From NCBI GenBank assembly GCA_964567475.1, contig CAZMMV010000030.1, forward strand, positions 1-17,101: DNA of 17,101 bases. The letters are read 5' to 3'. Position numbers and translations under genes: made by a program. The notes below the pieces were generated by a model that did no database searches, was not told where the DNA came from, and saw only the letters and a list, made by a program, of their open reading frames with translations. Positions 1 to 6,779 of the stretch are shown here, piece after piece; position 1 is the stretch's first letter; each line of letters starts with the position of its first letter. The DNA comes from CAZMMV01 sp964567475. GTDB lineage: Bacteria > Bacillota > Clostridia > Tissierellales > Tissierellaceae.

Positions 1-1323
1 CAAATAGGTTCTAGTCTTGTGGGAGTAGTATATGTATTAGATGAGCCTAGTATAGGACTTCATCAAAAGGACAATAACAAATTGCTAAAGACTCTTAGGA
101 ATTTAACAGACTTGGGAAATACATTAATAGTAGTAGAACATGATGAAGATACTATGTATATGGCAGATCATATAGTAGATATAGGCCCAGGTGCTGGTAT
201 TCATGGAGGATATATAGTAGAAGAAGGTACAGTGGAAGATATAAAAAACAATGAAGAATCTATAACTGGACAATATTTATCTGGCAAAAAGAAAATTAAA
301 TTACCAGAAGTAAGAAAAAAACCAAATGAAAAATGGATAGAAATAAAAGCTGCAGAAGAAAACAATTTAAAGAAAATAGATGTAAAGATACCCATAGGTT
401 TATTTACTTGTGTAACAGGCGTATCAGGCTCAGGTAAGTCTTCTTTAGTAAACGGGATACTATATAAGGCTTTGGCCAAACATTTAAATAGGTCGAAATT
501 AAGGCCTGGTAAATATAAGGAAATAAAAGGCTTAGAATATTTAGATAAGGTAATAGAAATTGATCAATCACCAATAGGTAGGACTCCTAGATCAAATCCA
601 GCAACATATACAGGAGTGTTTGATCATATAAGAGATGTATTTGCTATGACACCAGAGGCAAAAATGCGAGGATATAAAAAAGGTAGGTTTAGCTTTAATG
701 TAAAAGGTGGGAGATGTGAAGCCTGTAGAGGTGATGGTATTCTAAAGGTAGAGATGCATTTCCTTCCAGATGTTTATGTACCTTGTGAAGTATGTAAGGG
801 GCATAGATATAATAGAGAGACATTACAAGTAAAATATAAGGGAAAGACTATATCTGATGTATTAGATATGACAGTAGAAGAAGGGGTAGAATTTTTTAAA
901 AACATTCCAAAGATTAGTAGAAAACTAGAAACCTTATTTGATGTAGGTCTTGGATATATAAAAATAGGCCAATCTTCTACAGAATTATCAGGTGGAGAAG
1001 CTCAGAGAGTAAAACTGGCAACAGAATTATCTAAAAGATCAACAGGTAAAACTATATATATATTAGATGAACCAACAACTGGTCTCCATACTGCAGATAT
1101 TCATAAACTAGTAAAGGTCTTAAATCAAATAGTAGACGGAGGAAATACAGTAATAGTTATAGAACATAATCTAGATGTTATAAAAACTGCAGATTATATA
1201 ATAGACCTAGGGCCTGGAGGTGGAGATAAGGGTGGCAATATTGTCACAACAGGAACTCCAGAAGAAGTAGCTAATGTAAAAGAATCTTATACAGGACAAT
1301 TTTTAAAAAAGGTATTAAGTTAG
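1..1323 (+). CDS. uvrA: UvrA, excinuclease ABC subunit A (5'-truncated by window edge)
   Basis: This is the DNA-damage recognition ATPase of nucleotide excision repair, which loads UvrB at lesions in the cytoplasm. The reading frame is open from base 1, so the start lies outside the window; 440 residues are visible, somewhat under half of the usual length of about 940-960. In order they show: the Walker B and LDEPSIGLH of the first nucleotide-binding domain (about residues 12-20); the second Walker A, GVSGSGKS (about 140-147); the C-terminal zinc-finger cysteines at about 239, 242, 262 and 265 (CEAC...CEVC); the ABC signature LSGGE (329-333); and the second Walker B, ILDEP (354-358), followed by TTGLH. 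Nothing is missing or broken in the visible part. A strong hairpin terminator follows. The identification is essentially certain. Confidence 0.97.
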   Translation, partial: QIGSSLVGVVYVLDEPSIGLHQKDNNKLLKTLRNLTDLGNTLIVVEHDEDTMYMADHIVDIGPGAGIHGGYIVEEGTVEDIKNNEESITGQYLSGKKKIKLPEVRKKPNEKWIEIKAAEENNLKKIDVKIPIGLFTCVTGVSGSGKSSLVNGILYKALAKHLNRSKLRPGKYKEIKGLEYLDKVIEIDQSPIGRTPRSNPATYTGVFDHIRDVFAMTPEAKMRGYKKGRFSFNVKGGRCEACRGDGILKVEMHFLPDVYVPCEVCKGHRYNRETLQVKYKGKTISDVLDMTVEEGVEFFKNIPKISRKLETLFDVGLGYIKIGQSSTELSGGEAQRVKLATELSKRSTGKTIYILDEPTTGLHTADIHKLVKVLNQIVDGGNTVIVIEHNLDVIKTADYIIDLGPGGGDKGGNIVTTGTPEEVANVKESYTGQFLKKVLS

Positions 1324-1336
1324 AATTTTGTAAATA

Positions 1337-1385
1337 AAAGACCAAACCAAATTATTAAAAATGATTTGGTTTGGTTTTCGTTCTA
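1337..1385 (+). terminator. Intrinsic terminator of uvrA
   Basis: A perfect 12-bp inverted repeat (1341-1352 with 1364-1375, arm ACCAAACCAAAT) has an 11-nt loop and runs into a T-rich tract TTTCGTTCT. It lies 17 nt after the uvrA stop, so uvrA transcription should end here and the next operon needs its own promoter. Confidence 0.85.
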
Positions 1386-1458
1386 ACTATTTATAAATTT
1401 TAATTATAGTGATATAGTATAAATATAAGTAATTTGTCTGATATTGTATGTAAACTTA

Positions 1459-1487
1459 TTGAATAGAGACAGGAAATAGCTTATAAT
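1459..1487 (+). promoter_or_regulatory. Sigma-A-type promoter for the DUF1893-ECF-mtaD operon
   Basis: TTGAAT (1459-1464) and a perfect TATAAT (1482-1487) are separated by 17 bp. A start near 1494 would give a leader of about 33 nt ending in the ribosome site AGAGGAG (1511-1517). I see no room for a riboswitch between promoter and gene. Confidence 0.65.
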
Positions 1488-1526
1488 GGATTGGTTGCAT
1501 AATAAGATTAAGAGGAGATTGGTATA

Positions 1527-1949
1527 TTGAAAGATGTTGAATTGGCAAAAAAGGTCTTATATGATGAGAATCAAAAGTTAGTTGTAGTAAAAAATGGAGA
1601 AATAATATTTAAAAGTAAAGACAGAGGTATTAAACCTATGTATATTTTATCAACTGAGATGAAAGATAAAGTAAAAGGTTCATCTATAGCAGATAGAGTG
1701 ATTGGTAAGGGAGCAGCTTTACTTTGTACTTATTTAGATATAAAAGAAGTGTATGGTGAGTTAATATCTCAAGGTGGTATAGATGTTTTACATAGATTTA
1801 ATATTGAATATATTGCAAAAGCTACTTGTTCTTATATACAAAACAGGGATAAAACTGGCTTATGTCCTATTGAAAAGCGTTCTCTAGATATAGAGAATCC
1901 ACAAATACTTTTACAGAGAATAGAAGAATTTTTACATGAAATAAACTAA
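1527..1949 (+). CDS. DUF1893 family protein (cytidine-deaminase-like fold)
   Basis: This 140-residue soluble protein resembles the DUF1893 family, whose structural representative in Thermotoga has a cytidine-deaminase-like fold but no demonstrated activity. Visible family features are the N-terminal strand pair with VVVKNGEIIF (about 19-28), the helix motif VIGKGAALLC (58-67), and a C-terminal cysteine pair, C101 and C113, in TCSYIQNR and TGLCPIE. A TTG start is chosen because AGAGGAG lies 9 nt upstream and no ATG is available nearby. It is the first gene of an operon: the next start is 20 nt downstream. The position before an ECF S component and an amidohydrolase suggests a role in nucleoside-type metabolism or its regulation, but that is inference; the function of the family is unknown. 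Confidence 0.85.
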   Translation: MKDVELAKKVLYDENQKLVVVKNGEIIFKSKDRGIKPMYILSTEMKDKVKGSSIADRVIGKGAALLCTYLDIKEVYGELISQGGIDVLHRFNIEYIAKATCSYIQNRDKTGLCPIEKRSLDIENPQILLQRIEEFLHEIN

Positions 1950-1969
1950 AAGAAGAGAGGAGTAGTTAA

Positions 1970-2497
1970 ATGTACGAAAGAAATTATGTTAAAAGATTAG
2001 TTATAGCAGGATTATTATTGGCAATTGGAATAATTATACCTTATATATTTCATGCATCAGGAATACCAGGAACTGTATTTTTACCTATGCATATTTCAGT
2101 TTTGTTAGGAGGTTTTTTATTACCAGCTCATTTAGCAATTTTATTAGGGATGTTGACTCCTTTGCTAAACAGTTTGATAACTGGAATGCCTATATTTTTT
2201 CCAATTGGAATAATTATGATTTTTGAACTTGGGTTTTACGGACTAATAGCTTCTTTATTATATAGAAAAGTAAAATTACCGTCTGTTCTTGCACTTATTC
2301 TTTCTATGATAGGTGGTAGGATTATAGCGGGAATTACTGTATTTATCTTAGTTGGATTATTTGCTGTGAAATTAGATCCTATTGCTTTTATAATTGCTGG
2401 GGTAACAACAGGTTTACCAGGCATTATAATACAATTAATTTTAATACCAGCTTTAATACACAGTATAACTAGATATACAACTATAGATTTAGATTAA
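1970..2497 (+). CDS. ECF transporter S component, substrate unknown
   Basis: This is a 175-residue, very hydrophobic membrane protein with about five to six predicted segments (roughly residues 8-27, 37-70, 75-97, 103-132 and 137-165). It resembles substrate-binding S components of energy-coupling factor importers, especially the family with a LPMHISVLLGGFLL segment (38-51) followed by LLGMLTPLLNSLITGMP (58-74). S components bind a vitamin or metabolite and use a shared EcfA-EcfA'-EcfT module. That module is not in this window, so it would be a group II type recruiting a distant module. The start ATG has GAGAGGAG upstream. The downstream deaminase begins 17 nt after the stop, so the ligand may be an adenosine-like or sulfur-containing nucleoside; this is inference from context only. 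Confidence 0.8.
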   Translation: MYERNYVKRLVIAGLLLAIGIIIPYIFHASGIPGTVFLPMHISVLLGGFLLPAHLAILLGMLTPLLNSLITGMPIFFPIGIIMIFELGFYGLIASLLYRKVKLPSVLALILSMIGGRIIAGITVFILVGLFAVKLDPIAFIIAGVTTGLPGIIIQLILIPALIHSITRYTTIDLD

Positions 2498-2514
2498 GAA
2501 GGGAGAAGATTAAA

Positions 2515-3804
2515 ATGAGTATATTGATTAAAAACATTGACTTAGTAGCAATGGATGGAAAAGAGGAAGTAATCAAAAATACAAATATTTACATTGAAAA
2601 AGATAAGATTATTCACATAGGTCAAATTAAAGATAGTATAGAAGTTGAAAGAGAAATTGATGGTAAAAACAAACTAGCTATGCCAGGGCTTGTAAATGGA
2701 CATACACATGTAGGTATGTCACTTTTAAGAAACTATGCAGATGATGTTCCACTTCATGAATGGTTAAATGAAAAGATTTGGCCAGTAGAGGCAAATTTAA
2801 GAGATGATGATGTATATTGGGGTTCACTTTTAAGCATGGTTGAGATGATAGAAAGTGGAACAACTGCATTTTGTGATATGTATTTCTTTATGGATAAGGT
2901 AGGAGAAGCTTTAGAATTGTCAGGTATGAAGGGGATTCTTACAAGGGGATTGATAGAAGAGCAAGGGGGTTCTCAAGAAAAGCTAGATGAAACTAGGGAA
3001 CTTTATAATAAATGGCATGGAAAAGGTAACGGAAGAATAAAAGTAATGGTAGCTCCTCATGCACCTTATACCTGTAGTACAGATTTTTTAATGAAAAGCA
3101 TGGATTTAGCTAAGGATTTAAATACAGGTATTCATATACATTTATCTGAAACTAAAAAGGAAGTAGAAGACAGCTTAAAAGAACATGGAAAAACTCCTAT
3201 TAAATATGCATATGATTTAGGAATGTTAGATTTTCACACAATAGGAGCCCATTGTGTTCATGTAACTGATGATGACATAAGGTTAATAAAAGAAAAAGGC
3301 ATGTTCCCAGTAAATAATCCAAGTAGCAATTTTAAATTGGCAAGTGGATTTGCACCTGTAGATAAAATGCTTAGAGCTGGGATTCCAGTAGCTTTAGGTA
3401 CAGATGGTTCTTCAAGTAATAATAACTTAAATATGTTTGAAGAAATGCATTTGGCATCTATAGTAAACAAGGCAGTAAATGAAGATGCAATATCAGTTCC
3501 AGGTATAAAGGCATTAGAAATGGCAACTATTAATGGAGCTAAGGCACTTGGATGGGAGAAAGAAATAGGATCAATAGAAGTAGGTAAAAAAGCAGATATG
3601 ATTTTAATAGATACTGATAAATCTCATTTATATCCTAGACACAATATAATATCTGCTTTGGCTTATTCAACTCAAGGTTCAGATGTAGATACTGTTATAG
3701 TAGATGGAAAGATATTGATGGAAAATAGAGAATTAAAAACTTTAGATGTTGAAAAGATAAAATATATGGTTGAAAAGAAGGCAAAAGATTTAATTAAAAG
3801 ATAG
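2515..3804 (+). CDS. mtaD: 5'-methylthioadenosine/S-adenosylhomocysteine deaminase (MtaD-type amidohydrolase)
   Basis: A 429-residue cytosolic zinc amidohydrolase that probably deaminates 5'-methylthioadenosine, S-adenosylhomocysteine or related adenosines to the inosine forms. The metal-site motif NGHTHVG places H63 and H65. Others are H209 and E212 (HIHLSE), H246 (GAHCVHV) and the metal-binding aspartate D297 (GTDGSSSNNN). PLHEWLNEKIWPVEANL (79-95), R144 and PHAPYTC (181-187) fit the substrate pocket seen in characterised MtaD proteins. The length is normal for the family. AAGGGAG upstream supports the ATG. The gene is the last of a three-gene operon and is followed by a strong terminator. 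Related enzymes (guanine or chlorohydrolase-type, SsnA) are less likely, because the HEWL...W/L-P-E segment and C-terminal region match MtaD best. Exact substrate preference cannot be read from sequence. Confidence 0.88.
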   Translation: MSILIKNIDLVAMDGKEEVIKNTNIYIEKDKIIHIGQIKDSIEVEREIDGKNKLAMPGLVNGHTHVGMSLLRNYADDVPLHEWLNEKIWPVEANLRDDDVYWGSLLSMVEMIESGTTAFCDMYFFMDKVGEALELSGMKGILTRGLIEEQGGSQEKLDETRELYNKWHGKGNGRIKVMVAPHAPYTCSTDFLMKSMDLAKDLNTGIHIHLSETKKEVEDSLKEHGKTPIKYAYDLGMLDFHTIGAHCVHVTDDDIRLIKEKGMFPVNNPSSNFKLASGFAPVDKMLRAGIPVALGTDGSSSNNNLNMFEEMHLASIVNKAVNEDAISVPGIKALEMATINGAKALGWEKEIGSIEVGKKADMILIDTDKSHLYPRHNIISALAYSTQGSDVDTVIVDGKILMENRELKTLDVEKIKYMVEKKAKDLIKR

Positions 3805-3807
3805 ATT

Positions 3808-3858
3808 AAAAGAGATATGGCACTTATCATTTATATAGATAAGTGCCATATCTCTTTT
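3808..3858. terminator. Bidirectional terminator between mtaD and the histidine kinase gene
   Basis: A perfect 21-bp inverted repeat (3808-3828 with 3838-3858) has a 9-nt loop and is flanked by A-runs on one side and T-runs (TTTTATTTTT) on the other. It lies between two convergent genes and can act for both. Confidence 0.9.
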
Positions 3859-3869
3859 ATTTTTAATTC

Positions 3870-5231
3870 CTAGTTTTTGATGGGTAGGGTAATTGTGAAC
3901 TCCGTCCCCTCACCATACTTACTTTTAACATTTATATTTCCATTATGTATATCTACTATTGATTTTACTATAGATAAACCTAAGCCAGTTCCACCAGTAT
4001 TTTTATTTCTGGATTCATCTACTCTGTAAAATCTTTCAAATATATATTTAAGATCTTCTTCTTTTATTCCTATTCCATTATCACTTATATTTAATAAAAT
4101 ATTATCTTTCTTTTTTTCAAGGGCTACTGATATTTTGCCTTGGGTGCTAATATATTTAATAGAATTTGACAGTAAATTATAAACTATTTGTTTAAATTTA
4201 TCTCTATCCATATAAATTTGAATGTAGTCTTCTATATTGCTTTCAATAACAATGTTTTTATTATTGAGCAATGGTTGAAATGTTCTTATTATATTTTTAA
4301 GTTCTTTTGAAATATCAAAGCTAGTTTTATTTAAAATTAGATTATGTTCTTGCAAATTAAAAGAATATTTCAGATTATCAACCAAAGAGGATAATCTATT
4401 GATCTCATCCATTAGAATTTTTAAATGTTGGTCACTAGCTTCCCAGACACCATCTATTATCGCTTCAATATGACTCTGTAAAGTAGTTAATGGAGTCCTA
4501 AGTTCATGAGAAATATCTGAGGCATATTTTTTTCGTATATTTTCTTGTTTTGCTAGGGTATGGCCTAGATAATTTATAGAATCAGACAGTTCTTTTATTT
4601 CTTTTGTATTAGTATTAACTGTAGATTTTGTATTTAAATTTCCTTTTTGTATTTCTATAGCAGCATTTCTTATAGATAGAAGTGGAGCAGTAAGTGATTT
4701 AGATAATATTATACTAGTTCCAATTCCAATTAATATAGCAAGTATTGCAGATAGAAAAAGTGACTTAGTCAATGTGTGTTTAAAAATAATAGCACCTTCA
4801 GTTAAATGAGAGTTATCTTTGTAACCAATGACTAATCTACCTACTTGTTCATTTTGTTTTAATAATGGGAAAGATTTTTCAACATAATTTCCTTCTAATA
4901 CTCCATGTTTTTCCATCATTCTTTTATGCATCCTAGCTTTACCTTTATAACTAGAGGAGTAGATAACATTGTTATTTAAGTCTAATACGTCAATAGATAA
5001 ATTATCCAAGGAAGCATAGGAATTTATTTCTCGTTGATATAGCTTATATTCATTTTCTTCATATAAATTATTTATTTCATCACTAATTTGTTTTAATTTA
5101 ATATTTTGTTCCTTTATTAGATATGTTTCAAATTTATTATTAATCATAAAATTTGAAATACCACTAACAATAAAGATAGAAAAAAGTATTACAATTACAA
5201 AAGACAAGCTTATTTTTCTAGAAAGTTTCAT
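3870..5231 (-). CDS. Membrane sensor histidine kinase of a two-component system
   Basis: This 453-residue kinase probably senses an envelope signal and phosphorylates the regulator encoded at 5917-6636. Numbering is from the chosen ATG. It has transmembrane helix 1 (about 7-27), an extracellular sensor of about 125 residues, transmembrane helix 2 (156-177), HAMP (about 178-231), and a dimerisation domain with the phospho-acceptor H242 in SDISHELRTPL. The ATPase domain has the N-box LLSNSIKY (N356), G1 motif DNGIGI (384-389), F-box FERFYR and G2 GGTGLGLS (413-420). A frame starting at TTG 16 codons upstream is also open, but its codons run through the only good ribosome site, so ATG at 5231 is preferred. 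The sensor domain gives no ligand clue. The gene is split from its regulator by an opposing gene and has its own promoter. Confidence 0.93.
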   Translation of the reverse strand: MKLSRKISLSFVIVILFSIFIVSGISNFMINNKFETYLIKEQNIKLKQISDEINNLYEENEYKLYQREINSYASLDNLSIDVLDLNNNVIYSSSYKGKARMHKRMMEKHGVLEGNYVEKSFPLLKQNEQVGRLVIGYKDNSHLTEGAIIFKHTLTKSLFLSAILAILIGIGTSIILSKSLTAPLLSIRNAAIEIQKGNLNTKSTVNTNTKEIKELSDSINYLGHTLAKQENIRKKYASDISHELRTPLTTLQSHIEAIIDGVWEASDQHLKILMDEINRLSSLVDNLKYSFNLQEHNLILNKTSFDISKELKNIIRTFQPLLNNKNIVIESNIEDYIQIYMDRDKFKQIVYNLLSNSIKYISTQGKISVALEKKKDNILLNISDNGIGIKEEDLKYIFERFYRVDESRNKNTGGTGLGLSIVKSIVDIHNGNINVKSKYGEGTEFTITLPIKN

Positions 5232-5243
5232 ATCTTCTATTTT

Positions 5244-5249
5244 CCTCCT
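5244..5249 (-). promoter_or_regulatory. Ribosome site deciding the kinase start
   Basis: On the minus strand AGGAGG stands 12 nt before ATG (5231). It lies inside the alternative longer frame that begins with TTG at 5279, which itself has no visible ribosome site. This favours the shorter protein. The spacing is slightly long. Confidence 0.65.
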
Positions 5250-5289
5250 AAATTTTAAAATAAGTATTATGAAATTCAATTGTATTTAT

Positions 5290-5317
5290 ATTATAGCATT
5301 TTAATTTGTGTTTTTAA
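5290..5317 (-). promoter_or_regulatory. Promoter of the histidine kinase gene
   Basis: Read on the minus strand, there is a perfect TATAAT (plus-strand 5295-5290) with an extended TGC just upstream, and a weaker TTAAAA (5317-5312) 16 bp away. This gives the kinase its own transcript, divergent from the small secreted protein. Confidence 0.5.
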
Positions 5318-5344
5318 TAATAATCATATTTTTGTTTTATATTC

Positions 5345-5376
5345 TTCATAATTCCTTCACAATCTATCAATATACT
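5345..5376 (+). promoter_or_regulatory. Direct-repeat operator and -10 element for the secreted protein gene
   Basis: TTCATAAT (5345-5352) and TTCACAAT (5356-5363) form a direct repeat with an 11-bp period. The second copy ends 7 bp before TATACT (5371-5376), so the repeat covers the place of a -35 element, and no good -35 hexamer is visible there. Direct repeats with an 11-bp period upstream of a weak promoter are typical of OmpR/PhoB-family activators. The nearby regulator at 5917-6636 belongs to that family, which makes it the obvious candidate; this is inference. Confidence 0.5.
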
Positions 5377-5406
5377 GTAGATAGAAGATGAAAGGAGAGA
5401 AAATAT

Positions 5407-5853
5407 ATGAAAAAAACATTAGTAGTAGTTGCCTTAATATTTACCATTGCTATAGGAACTTTTGCAGTTCATGCAGATACTGGAAACATGCAAAATGTAT
5501 TTCCAAATAAAAATGGAAATATGAGTTTTAAAAATGGAGAAGGAAGGTTTAATAAAGCTAATAGATTTACCGAAGAGGAAAGAGATAACTTAACTCAAGA
5601 AGAAAGGCAAGAATGGTTTGAGGAAAGAACAGAATATAAAAGACAGGCAATAGAAGAAGCCTTAGTAAGTGGAAATATTAGTGAAGAACAAGCTAAAGAT
5701 TTAGAAGAAGAATTACAAATGAAAAAAGAGTTTCACAAGGAAAATGGATTTAAAGATGGAGTTTGTAATGGAGAAAGATTTGGAATGAAATTAAATGAGG
5801 CTATAGGCAGAGGTAATGGTAGAAGAATGAGAAAAAATTGTAGATTTCAATAA
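5407..5853 (+). CDS. Small secreted helical protein, DUF2680-like
   Basis: A 148-residue exported protein. It has a clear signal peptide (K2-K3, hydrophobic 5-19, probable cleavage after VHA at residue 23). The mature part begins with an Asn/Gly-rich stretch. It then has a charged helical region (about 54-112) with FTEEERDNL, LTQEERQEW and SGNISEEQAKDLEEEL, resembling DUF2680-type proteins of Gram-positive bacteria. The C-terminus is basic and Gly/Arg-rich, with two cysteines, C120 and C145. AAAGGAGAG precedes the ATG. It lies on the plus strand between the minus-strand kinase and regulator genes, with a possible regulator-binding direct repeat in its promoter. It could be the main target of this two-component system or an accessory sensor, like Spy/CpxP proteins in Gram-negatives; that is an analogy of layout, not shown homology. 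No enzymatic motif is visible. Confidence 0.8.
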   Translation: MKKTLVVVALIFTIAIGTFAVHADTGNMQNVFPNKNGNMSFKNGEGRFNKANRFTEEERDNLTQEERQEWFEERTEYKRQAIEEALVSGNISEEQAKDLEEELQMKKEFHKENGFKDGVCNGERFGMKLNEAIGRGNGRRMRKNCRFQ

Positions 5854-5877
5854 GCTTGAAAGCTAAAATTATTATAG

Positions 5878-5930
5878 AAAACATATAAGTCCAAGATGTT
5901 TTAAAATATCTTGGACTTATATGTTTTTTT
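5878..5930. terminator. Bidirectional terminator overlapping the end of the response-regulator gene
   Basis: A 20-bp inverted repeat (5878-5897 with 5908-5927) has a 10-nt loop and is followed by TTT. It ends the secreted-protein transcript. The right arm contains the stop codon (5919-5917) and last codons of the opposing response-regulator gene, so one hairpin closes both transcripts. Confidence 0.85.
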
Positions 5931-6636
5931 GTAAATTAGTTTTATTGGAATCGAATTTATAGCCAGCCCCATAAACAGTTTTTATATATTTAGGAGATTT
6001 TGGATCCTTCTCAATTTTTTGTCGAATATTTTTTATATGAGTATCTATAGTCCTATCAAAGCCATCATAATCATGACCAAAAGAGGATTGAATTAGTTGG
6101 TCTCTTGATAAAACTTGATTTGGATTAGATAAAAGTGTTAAGAAAATTTTAAACTCATTAACAGTAAGGTCTATATCAGTTTTGTTCTTTTTTACTAACA
6201 TCTTGTCTATTTCAATTTCTAAATCACCATTATTGAAGCTTAGTTTTTCAGCTAATGGAATTTCATCTCTATATGATCTTCTGAGTAAGGCTTTTACCCT
6301 ACTAATGAGTTCTTTTGGACTAAAGGGTTTAGACACATAATCGTCTGCACCAATAGATAAACCTTCTATTTTGTCCTCTTCTTCAGTTTTTGCCGTTAGC
6401 ATTATAATTGGAACGTTGGAGAATGTTCTAATTTTCTTGCATAATTCTTCACCAGATAATTTAGGAATCATTAAATCAAGAATTATTAAATGGATATTTT
6501 CATTTTTAAATACATTTATTGCATTTTCACCATCATATGATTTAAATACATTAAAATTTTCTTTTTTTAGATATGCCACAATAACATCAGAAATGTTTTT
6601 TTCATCTTCAACTACTAAGATATTTATATTATTCAA
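5917..6636 (-). CDS. OmpR/PhoB-family response regulator
   Basis: A 239-residue DNA-binding transcription regulator, probable partner of the kinase at 3870-5231. Receiver domain: acidic pocket E10-D11, phospho-acceptor D54 (LIILDLMIP), T81 and K103 (SKPFSP). Winged-helix domain (about 145-232): LTVNEFKIF, VLSRDQLI, DRTIDTHIKNIRQKI and YGAGYKF. I chose the TTG at 6636 because GAGGTGA lies 5 nt upstream; a GTG at 6645 would give three more residues but sits inside that ribosome site. The last codons overlap a terminator shared with the opposing gene, so the regulator is unlikely to be cotranscribed with its kinase. The gene diverges from the cysteine T-box unit. Its target is unknown; the direct repeat at 5345-5363 is the best candidate site. 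Confidence 0.95.
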   Translation of the reverse strand: MNNINILVVEDEKNISDVIVAYLKKENFNVFKSYDGENAINVFKNENIHLIILDLMIPKLSGEELCKKIRTFSNVPIIMLTAKTEEEDKIEGLSIGADDYVSKPFSPKELISRVKALLRRSYRDEIPLAEKLSFNNGDLEIEIDKMLVKKNKTDIDLTVNEFKIFLTLLSNPNQVLSRDQLIQSSFGHDYDGFDRTIDTHIKNIRQKIEKDPKSPKYIKTVYGAGYKFDSNKTNLQKNI

Positions 6637-6641
6637 GAAAT

Positions 6642-6648
6642 TCACCTC
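6642..6648 (-). promoter_or_regulatory. Ribosome site deciding the regulator start
   Basis: On the minus strand GAGGTGA lies 5 nt before TTG (6636). It overlaps the alternative GTG start at 6645, which has no ribosome site of its own. The TTG start is therefore preferred. Confidence 0.65.
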
Positions 6649-6726
6649 AAATTGAGTATACCCAAAAATATCATAAATTCCACTGGAAATTTAATAAGTA
6701 AAATTATTTTTAAAATCCCTTTTATT

Positions 6727-6753
6727 TTGTAACACTTTATGCTATACTATAAT
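6727..6753 (+). promoter_or_regulatory. Promoter of the cysteine T-box unit
   Basis: Two overlapping -10 candidates are present: TGC-TATACT (extended form, 6740-6748) and a perfect TATAAT (6748-6753). A TTGTAA (6727-6732) lies 15 bp before the second, shorter than ideal. Either would start transcription just before the T-box structure. Confidence 0.5.
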
Positions 6754-6779
6754 AAAATATTAAAACATACTAAAATACT

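Noticed and set aside
201..479. Open frame of 92 codons on the minus strand inside uvrA
   Set aside because: It is fully antisense to a clear UvrA coding region, has no ribosome site and reads as low-complexity hydrophobic codons typical of the reverse of AT-rich genes.
5232..5279. Longer kinase start at TTG (16 extra residues)
   Set aside because: The extra codons include the AGGAGG ribosome site itself; the internal ATG gives a normal N-terminus with a basic stretch before the first membrane helix.
6371..6655. Plus-strand open frame opposite the response regulator
   Set aside because: It lies antisense to the conserved receiver domain and has no promoter or ribosome site.
6655..6660. TATACT on the minus strand just upstream of the response regulator as its -10
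   Set aside because: It would place the transcript start on the ribosome site, leaving no leader, and no -35 is found at the right distance.
6678..6688. Small palindrome TTCC-ACT-GGAA between the regulator and the T-box, and the similarity of the neighbouring TCATAAATTCC to the direct repeat at 5345
   Set aside because: Arms are only 4 bp, and the neighbouring similarity lacks a second copy at 11-bp spacing and lies in the wrong orientation for the regulator promoter; chance is likely in AT-rich DNA.
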